NCBI RefSeq assembly: GCF_036320965.1
Contig: NC_092262.1
Coordinates: 5,807,572 to 5,871,571 of the forward strand
Source: Panulirus ornatus
Taxonomy: Eukaryota; Arthropoda; Malacostraca; Decapoda; Palinuridae
DNA length: 64,000 bases
Direction of reading: 5' to 3'
Positions within the stretch are counted from its first letter, which is position 1, and each line of letters opens with the position of its first letter. Positions 15,780 through 28,430 of this stretch are shown here, piece by piece. The notes under the pieces are model-generated. The model saw nothing but the letters and a program-made list of their open reading frames with translations, was not told the DNA's origin and made no database searches. A program made the translations under genes and the position numbers.

Positions 15780-16889
15780 CTGCAGAATACTAAATACTGT
15801 AAGTCCAGTCTTCATCAATATATCAGTTTACATGCCATACAAATTCTCCTCATATGTGAAGGGGCATCATACAGAACCTCTGATTACACTACTGCCTTTG
15901 TGCAAATTTCTTCAAATTCCATTAACCTTTGAGCTTTCTTACATTCCTGACTAAGGTCTCTCTTATATGTTAAAAAGTTCTCTGAACTGCTCTTCCCACA
16001 TCTAGTCCCTCCACTCGCCCATAGCACTTCACTTCACTATCTTTTACTTCACAAATGATTCTCTTTTAATGTACTCATTTTATCCACTCTCTTAACTGCA
16101 TATCCACTTCCAGCAAATCAATCAGTTATTCTAAAACATATATCCAAATTTCACTGACATATCACTGTGAAATACGCAACCCTTTATGGTAAAAGTTGCT
16201 CTACCTCATGGGTAAAGTTTTTCCTTCACTTCTTTTTCGATAGGTCTTTAGGTAGTTTCACTCCTAACAATAATTTTTCATACCGTCACATCACTTCAAG
16301 TACTCACTGATAAAAGCAACAGACAGCATCCTTGTCTCTATATGTCTTTAACCTCTAACTATGAACTAGTAACTTAGTCAACTCACTTCTACCACTTGCC
16401 CTACGCAATGACAGAAGTCATTTGCTCCCTCTTACATTCTTGCATCAAGAGCAAATGTTCTTCATATTTCAAAATACTTATAAAATACATTCACCATCAA
16501 AACCAAATATACCCAAAAACATCAATTAATGCAGAAATTAAGAGAGAGACAGAGAGCACACACACTTTACTAGTCATTAGAAATAAACTGCCGGTAAAGA
16601 GGCAACTAATCTCGTTAGAGACTGAGAGGTGAGAACTCTTGAGGATGAAGGAGTTCGATCTGAGAGAAGATGAATGATAGATTCAAAGGTATTCTAACTG
16701 AGGAATTACTAAAGCCACAACACCAGTAAGATGGGAAGGGAAAGGGAAGAGGATCATAAGGCACTGAAACAGCCATGAAGGAATATAACCAAGCTAATGA
16801 AATGCTTTAACCCGATCCATGAAAGGCTTAAATTCTTGGTGCAGTCTCGTCTTTTATATGCTACAGTAGAGATCAGATAGACCTGATAT

Positions 16890-18245
16890 CCCCCAATAAA
16901 TTCCATAAGTTGCAAGAGAAGGAAACAGTGGCAACAGGAGTGGAAGTGGGAAAATAGAGCTTATCTTTAAAAAATAAAACTGAAAAAAGTGCAGTGAACT
17001 ACAGACTAGTTTCTCTAACAAATGTGGTCAATAATATACTGAAAAGAAAATCAGATAGCAAATGGATGGCAACTTGCAAAAGAGGAACTAACTAACCTAG
17101 AGATAACACAGATTCATAGTAAGGTCATACGTAATAAAGTTCTTAAGACTTCTAAGGCTGAGCTCCACTTTAGAAAACATATTTTTGAGAAGACTGTGTC
17201 TTTCGATTACCCTTAGCATTTGATGATGTAATACACACAGGAGGTTTGTACAGAAACTAGACCTTCAACCAGGAATATGGGGTATATTCCTCCACAAGAG
17301 AGATCATTATTGGAAGAGAGGAAAGGACACAGGTCAGCATAACATTCGTGAATGGGATAAGATCAATATTGGCATGCTTTAGGGTTCACTTTTGGGACCA
17401 CTGTTCTTCTAAATTTATACAATTAATGTACCAGACAGAAGATGCAAGGTCATGAGAGAAATACAGTACCCGATAGATGATGGCTTAGTTATGGGGGAAG
17501 TCCTGTACCAGACAGATGTCACAAAGGTCATGGGGGGAAGTAAAGAATGATGAAGGTTGCATCAACTTATAATGGGACTTAAACAAACTCCAAAGTAGAT
17601 CAGGTACATGGTTGATCATATTCACTCCCATCAAATGTGAAATAATGAGGAGGGGTCATAATTAAAGAAACCCTTAGTACAATTATCATCTCACAAGAAA
17701 TGAACAACAGGATTCTGCATGTGAAAAACTTCAGAATCAACAGTGTGCCTGTCACCAGAACTCCACATGAGAACTGTTCAGAAGACAAACTGTCAACTGG
17801 TAAATATAAGAATAATGCTTACACACAACTGAATAAGGAAATATTAAAAAATTACACTTGAACAGAATCACAATAAACTTGCCAGGTCTGGTCATTACAC
17901 TTAAAACAGTACAAAAATATTACTGTGAGGGTCTGGTAGGCCTGAATTAGAACTAAGCTACAGTGAGTGAAAGGCTGTAGCCCCAGAGATGCCTACTAAT
18001 TAAGAGAGAAGAATACAAGGGGACTTAATCACAAATAATAAGTTTCAACATCATTTTGATGATGTCAGACAATATACAGTTTTTTGTGAGATGCATAGGC
18101 AGAGCAACAAGAGGTCATAACACGAGGCTAAGCATGAAGCTTGTTAGAAAGAATGTGAAGGACTTTGTTCAGTACCAGATGAAAAATAAATGGAATAAAC
18201 TAAGTAATGAAATTGTAATTACTTGCAGGCGACTTTAGTTTAAAA
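16890..18245 (+). mobile_element. Decayed CR1/Jockey-like non-LTR retrotransposon fragment
   Basis: Disrupted plus-strand frames resemble reverse transcriptase motifs in order. They are VNYRLVSLTNVVNNILKR near 16990 (compare the family NYRPVSLTS), a degraded GSLLGPLFF near 17380 (compare GSVLGPLLF), and a C-terminal ATRGHNTRLSMKLVRKNVKD then NKWNKLSNEIV near 18100-18220. That last part matches the usual end of CR1-type ORF2. It carries many stops. Confidence 0.55.
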
Positions 18246-18329
18246 AGATGTATGATGGAAGAGGAAGTTTAAGAGATAAGGCCTCATAATACAGAAATCC
18301 CTAGCCATAATGAAAAACAGAAAATAACG

Positions 18330-18515
18330 TATGAGCCTCCACCGTGCAGTAGTTGGTGCTGTGACCCAACAAAATAACAGGATCAAGTTCATATCCTGGT
18401 CAGGGCAGCTGGCTCAAAATAAACTCAGCTGTTCTTCATCATTTTTAAGGGCACGCCAATGAATTAGTATCTGGTGTAAGCTGGGGAATGCAAGTGTATA
18501 AGGTAATCACACAGT
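18330..18515 (+). mobile_element. tRNA-derived SINE fossil
   Basis: TGCAGTAGTTGG resembles a pol III A box and AGTTCATATCC a degraded B box ~40 bp later. These are followed by AGCTGTTCTTCATCATTTTT and GTGTAAGCTGGGGAATGCAA. The same body occurs inverted at 9590. Confidence 0.5.
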
Positions 18516-21500
18516 TAAAAAAAGGTAAATGTACAAGATTACCAGAGAAGACAACTGGAACACACATATAGCAAACACATACACCAACATATAAACAAAT
18601 ATAAGTAAAGCATTATGACATGATGAAACAGAGATCAACTGAAACATACAAACACATACATAAACATAAATGCATACACAATCTCTCATTCATTTTCTTC
18701 TCTCTTTCCCAAACAGAAAATAAAAGGCAAAAAAAAATCATCCAGAATGTATCTATAAACTCATCAGAAATAAAGTATCATTCAAATAAGCAAACTTAAA
18801 AACTCAGATGGGATGTTCTCAACACATATATAGTTAAAGGAAAAATGTCAATATTTTTATCACAGGAATCACAATCTAAGATTTAAGAAAAAGAAAGAAA
18901 CCAATATCACTGAGGCAGTAGGTAATAATGGACATGACATTCAAGAATTTATGAGTAACATCAGAACAGATCCTGAGGTCCACATGAAATACCAACATAT
19001 ATTTTTTAGACTGGATAGAAGTAAGTAAAGGCTCCCTCCTGCTGCGTTGAATTACATTCCAAAACTGTATAAATGTTTACCTTAAAAATGAAAAAAATTA
19101 CATTTTACCAAGAAAACAACATACAAATGAAATGGAAACTTCCTTGCTTCAAACAAAGGTAAATGAAAATCAGAAGTTGCAAGGTGGCCAGGAAATTTCC
19201 CAATGGGTGCCAACTCAGGCTTGGTTGAGCCTCTTGATGTAAGCACTGTACCATGATCACAGTGTTCCTCTAATTCATATCCTGATCACATAACTCATCA
19301 AACTCATGTATCATACTTTCCTTTTTTTTAGAGTCAGGTCCTGATCATACATCCATCAAACTCACTATTCATACTTTCACCACAAAAGGATTAGCATTAC
19401 TTTGTCTACATGTGATTTCATCATGATTGAAAAGTCACCTTTGGTGACAAAAAGAAATTCAATCTCACTGAACAACTCCTCACTCCAGAAAAGTCCATCC
19501 TTTACCTACTATGGACTGTAAAACAGCCTTTGAAGCTGCACCTGCCCCATAAAAGGGGTCCTGAAGTTTCAAACCTGTCCTGAGGTTTCATAACTATATC
19601 ATAATCAAAATAATAAAGGAGATTCTCATAATTCTCCTGTAGGTGAAAAATTTCCCCAACATTCATGCCATGTTTCAGTGAGACAGGCATATCCTATCTC
19701 TCCCATGTCTAATAAGAACTTATTTGGGGGAATTTTTCAGGTACTAGAAATATAAAGCTGATTATACTTGGCAACTAAAGAGACCAAAAACAGAACCATC
19801 CACATTTGAACATGTTTAGGTGCTTTAATCACACACAGGGGCTCCCTGTGGCAGACATGGATCAATGCCTTAAAGGGCTACACAGTGAGCTAATACCACG
19901 AAAAGATCATTAGAACTCTTGTTCAAATGTCCTTTGAATGAAAGATTACTGTCATGACAATGGAAAAAAGTAAAAATCCCAAATTTTTTGAAGAGCAATG
20001 AAGAACTTCATATTACACAGTTCAAGCTACCTTCATGACGTTTAAGTGCTGAGGTACCACTCAACATTCAAAATCCAAAGACCTCAGCAGAATTGGCAGC
20101 ATCACTTAACTAAACCCACTGCCGGTTGATGTGCCTCTAGAAGATGGCAGCAAGTGTGTAGTACAGGGCATGGGAATTGTAAAAATCCATCGTCCAGTAA
20201 GTATGACAGCAGTCAGATAGCAATTACTGGCAACTCAATGATTCCAAATACTTTGTCCATACTTTTTTCACTTGGCGGGAGATGCAGAGAATAGTATACC
20301 GAGAGCAAACTGCCACAGACACAGAAGAAAATGTATAAAAATATTATCAATAATGTGCATAACTGCATACAAACAATGTATACAAATGTTATATATTAAT
20401 AACAGAACACATATCAAGGAAAAATGGAAAAATTAAAACATAATTGCATTATGAAATGGGCATACATTATGATATACAGCTGGGAAAATCAGTCTGAACA
20501 ATTGCCAGTATTCATCTGGGAAGCTCACTAACATGAGTAAAGTTTTCTTCAACTGTTATATGTATCGTTTGCTTATGTAGAAATGTCTTTTGAATGGTAA
20601 GGCAATAAAAGAAACAGATTTTTTTCACTTACTGAAAACTGTGATAAGAAGACAACAGTATCCCTACCCTAGTTCATCCTCCTCTGCACAAGAAAAAGAT
20701 CTTTTATGAAATTATATTAATTTTTGCATGCAAGAGAAAGAAAAATTACACAAAAAACTGCATGAAAATAAATAAAAACTTCATGTAACTGTTTTGGAGT
20801 GCTGAAAGATGAAGCAGTGCGACGGAGGTATGTAAAATCACCAGCAGCACTAGTCAGATACAGTGTTCTCAAGCTCGGTTGGGCATTGGTCACCTGCAGC
20901 ACTAGTCAGATACAGTGTTCTCAAGCTCAGGTGGGCATTGGCAATAAGACCTCCACTTCTAGAAGAAACCCTTCTCCTACTTCATCTTGGTCAACTTTTG
21001 ATAATGATAGAGTCACTGTCCTTAACATCACTCTCCATGTAATCTAATCCCAAGACACATCATCACTGTCCAATAATTGAAGATCATCCTCTGTCTAGTC
21101 ATCTAAATCTAGCTAAAAGCTGCTCAATCTCTTTTCTAGAAAACTCACAAAATGTGGTCTTACTGGAATGACTAGAGGATGAATGACTGTGGCGAGAAAT
21201 TACTGCGCAATGCCATCTCAACCAAAACCCAGGTTCAGTGCAGAGCTTGAAACTGAGACACAAAACTCAATAGAAAAATATCCACATAGAGACATTGCTC
21301 AGCTCATGTGAATATCATTCAGGAGGCAAAAAGGGTTAATATTTATAGCAACCACAGTCAATAGATTGATGATAGCTGGTTTATTAACAACGATGTTTTC
21401 CACTATAAAGCACAAAAAAATCAAAGGGATTCACTCAGAAGTATTATAGAAATATATAAATTTCAATGTTTTCTTGTACCTGTAATTTTAAAAAAATGAG

Positions 21501-22084
21501 GGTTCTGAAGACTGAGGAATTTTTTCTCTCCAAGGGAAGATCCCATGTGCAAAGAGGATCACAAGGGAATGAATCCTCGAAATCCCCTATGGAAAATATG
21601 CAGGCATTCTCCACCTTCTGACACACCACCAGTAAGTGGTTGTTAGCTGATCACTCATTCAGGGGTTCCCCCAGCCAATCTGAGATTTCTATTGGTTAAG
21701 ACATTATCGACTTGCCCAGAGTGGCAGCAGCAGCTACCTGTGTTCCTCAGAATTTGCATATCACCTGCATCAATCTAAGAATGGTCACAGTCAGAAATGA
21801 GACAAGGATTTTTGTTTTTCAAAAAGGAAAGAACAGAAAACAACACTTGTGGAATCTTGCCTTGGAGAGAAAAGGTTTTTCATTCTTATGAACCCTTACT
21901 TGTCTTTCATGAGCTATTCAATGTTCTACCCTGTGAAACAAGGAACACTTGTGGAGTACACAACAAAGCCTTTAAAAGAAAATTAGATGGAAGGTTAAAT
22001 AAAGTACCAGATCAACCAAGTATTGATGATGACAAAAGAGGTGTAGTGACATGAAAACTGGATAACAGCACAAGCAAAATATGC

Positions 22085-22405
22085 TTAAGAAAAACATATC
22101 TCTTGATGAAGTTAGGTCTGCTGCAGAGGTGTGTGATATCACCACAGCTGTTTACTCTATCAACATATGTGGTGGGAGGGGAATGGGATATGAGTCAGTT
22201 ACCATTTATTGCTTACATGGTGCTGATGGAAGGGTTGAGTGAGAAACTATACAAGATAGTTTCTGAGGCTGAATGTGAATGAAAGGAGGTAGTTGAGTGT
22301 ACATTAGGAAAAAACAAAATAAGGTAATTAAGTTTAGCAGTAGAGAGTGCGACTTTGAATTGAGAGAACTTGGAGGAAATGGAGTGTTTTAGATACCTGG
22401 AAAGG
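22085..22405 (+). mobile_element. Decayed RTE-like LINE fragment
   Basis: Remnants of GLLQRCVISPQLFTL (RQGCVMSPWLFNL region), GAGTCAGTTACCATTTATTG (SQLLFA region) and GGAGTGTTTTAGATACCTGG (CFRYLG) appear in family order on the plus strand, with stops and deletions between. Confidence 0.6.
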
Positions 22406-22479
22406 TAATGGTGTTAAACTGAACCATGAGAGGTATATATCTATCTATCTACCTACATCTCTGATGTCCGTTTCCCTCC

Positions 22480-25075
22480 CATCAAGGGGTGTCCACAGCA
22501 AAAGAGTCTCCACTCATCCGCCTTTACATGCCTCTATTGCATACACCACTCCGCACATTCTTCCCCTATTTCTTTCCCACCAGTATTCCTCTACCCTATT
22601 TGCCCATGTCACAAGTGGTCTTCCACTCAAACCAACCCCTTAATTGTACTATCATACACTATCCTTGTAAACTCCTAGTCTTGCATTCTTTCCATGTGCC
22701 CGAACCATTTCAAAGTATTACGTTTCTTCCATTCTACCACTCCACAATTCACTCCCTTTGCATTCCTTGCCATACCACATTTCTCATACACCCTTTCACT
22801 TCTTTCTTCATTCCATATAGTCACATCACATGCTCTTCTCAAATAGCTCATGTCCACAGCCTGGATTCTTGACCTCTGTGCCTCATTCCACATCCATGTT
22901 TCAGATGCATAGGTCTGGGTCGAAAGGACTATGCTGTCCCTTAAGCCTTTATTCACTTCCATACTTACACCTCTACCCTTCATTATTATATTAAGGGACA
23001 CAAAGACTCTTCTACCCTGTACTGCTCTCTCCCTTATCTTTCTTTCCATATCACCACACTTACCCAAGACAGCTACAAGATACTTAAATCCCCTCACTTC
23101 TTCCAGTCTTTTTCCTCATCATATCCACAGCACAATTTAGTACTTTCTTCTTTCACTCTATATGGTTTTACAAAATCCATACTTTCATTCCCTTTCCTTT
23201 TAAACACCACTGCTTTACTTTCACTTGCATTTACCTTCAATATCCTATGCTTAAACACATCATAAAACACACAATTTCTGCAACTCCTCTTCAATCTCCG
23301 CAAACAAATCAGTATCGTCCACAAACAGGCTTGCCACTAGCCACCATATCTCACCACCACAGTCCATCTCTGCACCCTTTTTCCCTAGTTTTGCTTTCAT
23401 CTCTCTTATCACGCCATCCATATATATATTAAAAAGCCACAGTGACATCACACAGCCCTGCCTCACACCTATATGTATCCCAAAACTTTCACTCAACTCT
23501 CCGTCCACTCTTACCCATGCATTTGCTCCTTTATAGAAGGCTTTTACACCATCCAACAGTTGTCCCCCTATTCCTTAGCACATCCCAGAGAGCATTCCAC
23601 ACCACAGTTATAGGTTTTCCCCAGATCTAGAAAGCTGCATACAACTTCTTACCTTTCCCTAAATACTTTTCCACCGTCATCTTTATTACAAAAATCTGAT
23701 CCACACATCCTTTACCTTTCCTAAAACCCCCTTGCTCTTCACTTATTCTGCATTCAGTCACTTCCATCTTTGTCAATTAATATTCTTGCATACACTATTC
23801 CTGATATACTTAAGAGACTTGTTCCCCTATAATTGCTACATACATCCTTCACACCTTTTCCTTTGAATAAAGGAACAATAATAGCTTTTACCCAATCCCC
23901 TGGCACAACCTTGTTTCCATGCTAAGTTACATATAAGATGCATCCACTCTATCACACTTTCTCCTACATACTCCAGCATTTCAGTCATAATCCCATCCAC
24001 TCAAGGTGCTTTTCCTACCTTCAGCCATATTACTGCACCTACTTTCCTACCTTTTTTCTATAGGCCCCTACACTTGTATCCTCTTCCTTCCCTCCTCCAC
24101 ATCCATGCATGTAACACCTGTTGACTCCTCCTTCTCCCACATTCATCAGTTCTTCAAAATACTCTTTCCATCTTCATTTTGAATCAGCAATTCCTCTTCC
24201 TTATTTCTCACATCACCATTTCCACTCTTACATCCACCTCTTTCCTTTTTCACCTCATTCAAGTATAGTTTCTTATTATCCCAAAACTTTTCACTTAATT
24301 TTCTTCAATAATCTTTACCTACTCTTACTTTGCTTTCCTCTATCAGCTTCTTAACATTCCATTTACATAATTTGCATTCTTCCTTCCTCCTTTGCTGAAC
24401 TTCCACTGGTACATTCCTATTGAGCAATCTACCATGTGCCTTTTCCTTCTCTTCCATAGCATTTCTACTCTCTTCTGTCCACCATGCACTGCCCTTTTTA
24501 CTTCTATATCTCACTACTTTGTATCCAAATACTGATTCTACAACCTTTACTACTAGTATTTCTCTAAACATTTTAAACACCTCATTCAGATATGCATTCC
24601 TTAGCTTTCAATTACCTTCCTTTCATATTCTTCCCTGTATTTTACCAGATTCATCCTCTTACTTGCCAACAATCTTACCTCTCCATTCTTCCTTACACCA
24701 TACCTCCACTTCTCCCTGACCCTCATCCCCACAAGAACCGAGGAATGGTCAGTCTCTCCAAAGAATCCTATCATGACCCTAACAGCCAGCACAGCCTTTC
24801 TCAATCTTTCATCTATTGCCACATAGTCAATCAAAGCCTTCTGCTCTTCTCTTCTTATCATTCCTCATCCAAGTATGTCTGCAGACAATCTTGCGCTTAA
24901 AAAAGGTGTTCACAAGGAATAAACCCCTCTTACCACAAATATCCACAGATAGCTTCCATTCTCATTTACTCCAGGCACTTCCCATTTACCAATTATCTCA
25001 CCAATTTCATCGCATCCCACTTTCACATCCCCCAGTATCCCAGAATACTCAACTACCTACTTCTACGCAATAGAC
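22480..25075 (-). mobile_element. Old RTE-like LINE, near-complete but decayed
   Basis: Minus-strand segments reconstruct the whole order of the family. Endonuclease remnants lie at 24861-24601 (EQKALIDYVAIDERLRKAVL, TDHSSVLV). The linker is at 24580-24305 (SAWWTEESRNAMEEKEKAHG). RT pieces include GGFRKGKGCVDQIF near 23700, GVRQGCVMSLWLFNIYMDGV and SLFVDDTDLFAE at 23556-23260. The C-terminal tail is at 23097-22675, ending KWFGHMERMQD. FADD has become FVDD and the frame is broken repeatedly. It is an older, distinct subfamily relative to the copies at 3186 and 61053. Confidence 0.8.
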
Positions 25076-25099
25076 CTCCAACTATACTGAGTATCACAT

Positions 25100-25520
25100 T
25101 TGCTATTTACTACCTAAACCATTGAAACCAAAATGAAGGCCTTAAACAAATTAAATGCCATCAGAACAATTACTGGCACCAGTTCTGGATGAGGAAAAGA
25201 ATCCCATTTTATCCTCTACAAACACTTCACCTACTACCCTAAACTACACCTCACTTGCCTTGTCGTTCACCCTGTCATAAGGAAATATAATAAAAATACA
25301 AACCACACAAAACGAGGCACTCAGAACAATCATTTGTTGTTGAGCAACCAAAAACACCTGAACAGCAAAATAAAGATATTTCTAATACAGCCTCACTTCA
25401 ACATATTCAGCACCCAATTCTCTGCGACAGCACAACATCCTTCCCATCTACACCAAGCCATAAACCAAGAATCCCAAACTGAAACAAAAACTCATCCCTA
25501 CATCGCACTTTAGCAAGCTG
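25100..25520 (+). mobile_element. Possible Jockey-like LINE C-terminal fossil
   Basis: The plus-strand frame KMKALNKLNAIRTITGTSSG, then YPKLHLTCLV and FNIFSTQFSA, resembles the post-RT region of Jockey-type elements (family pattern NAALRTATG). It is heavily decayed and the call is tentative. Confidence 0.3.
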
Positions 25521-26149
25521 TTGTATGCAAGAAGTCCATGATATATGCAAGTTCACTCTAAGCAAATTCAAAAACGATATACAAGCACCACCTTTAAACA
25601 AAAAAATTGTAATGTGCAAGAAAGTTTCAAAGTTCTGCAAACTGAATGAGTGCAGTGTACGACAAGCTGTCATTGCTCAGCTGTTATGCTGCTGTAGTTT
25701 AGCAGTAGGTATTGTGTACAGCTACCTGAGTAACTCAATGTTCACTGTCAGGTGCACACCCCATATCCTTGTACAGTCCACTGTGCCTTAAGCATCCATA
25801 TTTCCATTATAGCATCCAAGCTTCCTGCTAATTCACAGCCTAGCCCTATCCGTTCCATTAATGAAGACACAATGGAGTGCACTAATGCTGCAGCTAAGGC
25901 ATGTGGAAGTGGGTGAAAAAGTCTCCCATTTGGTCGTACCTGTCACCTCAACAACATCAGAGGTTCTTTTATTCATTTCACTCCCTCTCTTGGCCATATC
26001 AATGTACAAAATTATAAGCCCATAACAGAAAAAATGCACAACATGATGGGTATATGTATGGACAAAGGATGGGAAACAGAAAAAGGAACCTTAGCAAAGC
26101 AATGATTAGATGTAAGGTACTGTAAATTCCAGTACACATTCTGAAACGG

Positions 26150-26560
26150 GAACAATGGGCCAAAGAGCAGTTTATTACCATTAAGGCCTGGTTCACCAAG
26201 TTTCTTAGCAACAAAAGTATCACTACACTATGGTTACCAGTGAGTCGGCCACGGCTGATCAATCAAATGCAGCATCATTTCTTGATGAGGTTAAAGCCTT
26301 CACTGAAACATCAGGGGACAGTCCTAAATGAGTGTTCAGTTCTAATGACACCCAGTATTTTTGGAACCAGATGACAAAAAGGACTTACAATAGCATAGAA
26401 GAGATGGTTACACCTGGGACGAAGGTAGCCAAAGACAGCCTCTTCTTTATGAAATGTCTCAAGGCAAAGCCAGAGGTTGTTTCTTATTCACTTAACCTAT
26501 GTGCATTGAAAAGGTTAAGCAAGATTAAACAACAATGAAAGTGACTGTAGATCCAGTAAT
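26150..26560 (+). pseudogene. Tigger-type (Tc1/mariner superfamily) transposase fossil
   Basis: A disrupted plus-strand frame reads ITIKAWFTKFLSNKS, then SATADQSNAASFLDEVKAF, a TGA stop, then VFSSNDTQYFWNQMTKRTYN, SIEEMVTPGTKVAKD and LFFMKCLKAKPE. This follows the Tigger/Jerky transposase order of a helix-turn-helix end, a region resembling EAASADEEAAEAF, the first catalytic Asp block (VFNADETGLFWKKM) and the APGFKASKDRLT block. The expected NADE is SNDT here, and stops and frame changes make it non-functional. Confidence 0.6.
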
Positions 26561-26694
26561 CCAGTTCATAAGATGTTGGGGAGGGCTTCCTAGACCATGT
26601 AAAGGAACTCCTTGATAAACTGGTTATGGATAATCTTATAAAAATTGTCAATAATGACAAAATGGAGGAAGATTAAAAGAATGAGGTTAATTGT

Positions 26695-26800
26695 GTAAAA
26701 AAACAAGAGAACATATGGAAACATCAGTGAAGGGGCTAATGGGGAAGTAACAACAGGTAGGGATGAGGTGAAGAGGAGAGATGGATTAAAAGCATGGTCT
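26695..26800 (+). mobile_element. Short RTE-like LINE relic
   Basis: About 100 bp including ACATCAGTGAAGGGGCTAAT and GGGGAAGTAACAACAGGTAG align with the linker region of the young LINE around 4155-4225. Confidence 0.6.
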
Positions 26801-28355
26801 TTTCATGTTAGAAAATATGAAAAGTCAAAATACAATCTCCATGTCTTGAGGAAGTGAAATCAATTGGGAACTGCACGTGGCATCCAAATGTGCAACCAAA
26901 GGGGTTACGAGTATCATATTAAAAGGGCAAAATCCTGTAATTCTACCATAAAATAAAGATGCAGTCATGGTCACCAATTTCTACTTAATGGTAGTAATCC
27001 AAGAAGAGCCCAAATGAAATGTCTATACATGGGCATCAATGAAAAGTTTAACTAGTACATCAATAACATACTTGCTGGGGCATAGGGCCTTTTCAAGAAA
27101 AGACAATGGGGATGGGGGCCTACTTTGTATCCCCTCAAAATGACTGAGAGATACGGAATATAATCTTAATAAAGCAAGAACCCCAGTGAACACTAGGAGC
27201 TCAAGATTATACATACTATGGTTTACCACGGGACATAGCAGACCAGATACCAAAATGAAAACATCATCTGGCAGAACTAATAATGAAAGTTTTGTTAGTG
27301 CTTCATTGGTGGACTACCTGAGCCTGAAAACTTTTTAACTACGGGCTCTGTCTTCACATCCCCTTCCGTATATCAAGAAAATCTTGAATTAAGCTTGAGA
27401 AGCACAACAAAGATACAGAACCACAACCAAAATCATCCCAGAAAAAGGCTCACAGAGAACTTCAAACACTATCCCTGATAGTGTTCTCTTTCTGCCACTG
27501 GGGTGACCCCTGTGCCCTTGTGTGGTACAGGCAAGGCACAGGTTCACAGAGATGGGAGTCATTAACTTGCCCCTCAGCATGACTTTAGGATGGTGAGGTA
27601 CACATCCAAAAACTGCTCTCTGTGCCCAAATCATTTATGTAAACAAAGGTTCCATGATGTTACAAAAAATCCCTTCCCCTCAGGAATGAGCAACAAGAGC
27701 ATATCATGCTGGTCCCAATAGAAAGCAGAATGTAGAGCGGCCAGCTGATACTCATCCCTACATATAGATCATCAAAGGTTTAAGTTAGTACAATCCCAAC
27801 AAGAGACTCTTCTAGTCCCTACCTTTGGGTAATTCCCCCTCCTATGGCCTATTCACCCAAGCCTTCCCATAGAGAGAAAAACAACTCAAATCTGCACAGG
27901 TAGTGGGGCAGGGGTCACTCACTACCTGACTGATTAAACATGGGTGTACAGTGGCAAAAAAACTATTTAGTAATCAGCAAAAATACAAAGAACGTACAGG
28001 AGAATAAGAAATCCCATTAACAATAAAGGGATATCAATCCATGTGCAGGAGGGAAGAGATAGCAAACAAGGCAATGTGTTAACTGCAAGGCAATTCAGCA
28101 AATTCTGAGGAATGTCAGCAACTGTTGCTGACAACTTGAGCAGGGCAATAACATCATGTCCCATGGCAATGGAGGAACCACGAACAAATGACCAGCCAAC
28201 AACCACCCACTAGGAGTATGTCGATGGGTGGAGAATACCTGCACATTTCCATCAGTAAGGTGCAGGGTTTAAAGGATTCTGAACCCCTGCAATATCTGCA
28301 ATCTCTTGTCTCTCAGTGGATCCCTCAATCAAGGAGAGTAATTCTCATATCATAC

Positions 28356-28430
28356 CTGTTTTGTAATAAGCCTCTTCCACCTCTTCCTCCTCTGAATGAC
28401 ACAGGGATGAAGTTAACACTATCATTATCT
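28356..28430 (-). CDS. Low-complexity RGG-rich protein, exon 4 (RGG box)
   Basis: A 75-bp exon with acceptor CTTTTTGTGCAG and donor AACAG|GTATGA, both phase 2. It encodes DNDSVNFIPVSFRGGRGGRG followed by LLQN. The RGGRGGRG is a short RGG box, a motif that commonly binds RNA and is methylated on arginine in other proteins. Confidence 0.75.

Larger units (their letters stand above)
15780..28355. other. 12.6-kb intron 4 of the RGG-rich protein gene, full of mobile-element fossils
   Basis: No exon was seen between the donor at 28355 and the acceptor at 15780. The intron contains decayed LINE, Tigger and tRNA-SINE fragments listed separately. The stretches 18520-22080 and 26805-28350 hold nothing else I can name, apart from a ~57-bp tandem duplication at about 20840-20941. 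Confidence 0.55.

Noticed and set aside
18330..18410. A functional tRNA gene
   Set aside because: A- and B-box-like blocks are degraded, no cloverleaf can be formed by eye, and a SINE body follows.
19400..19710. Possible dispersed repeat containing CTGCACCTGCCCCATAAAAG
   Set aside because: It seemed familiar from decapod sequence, but there is no second copy in the window and no diagnostic motif, so it was not annotated.
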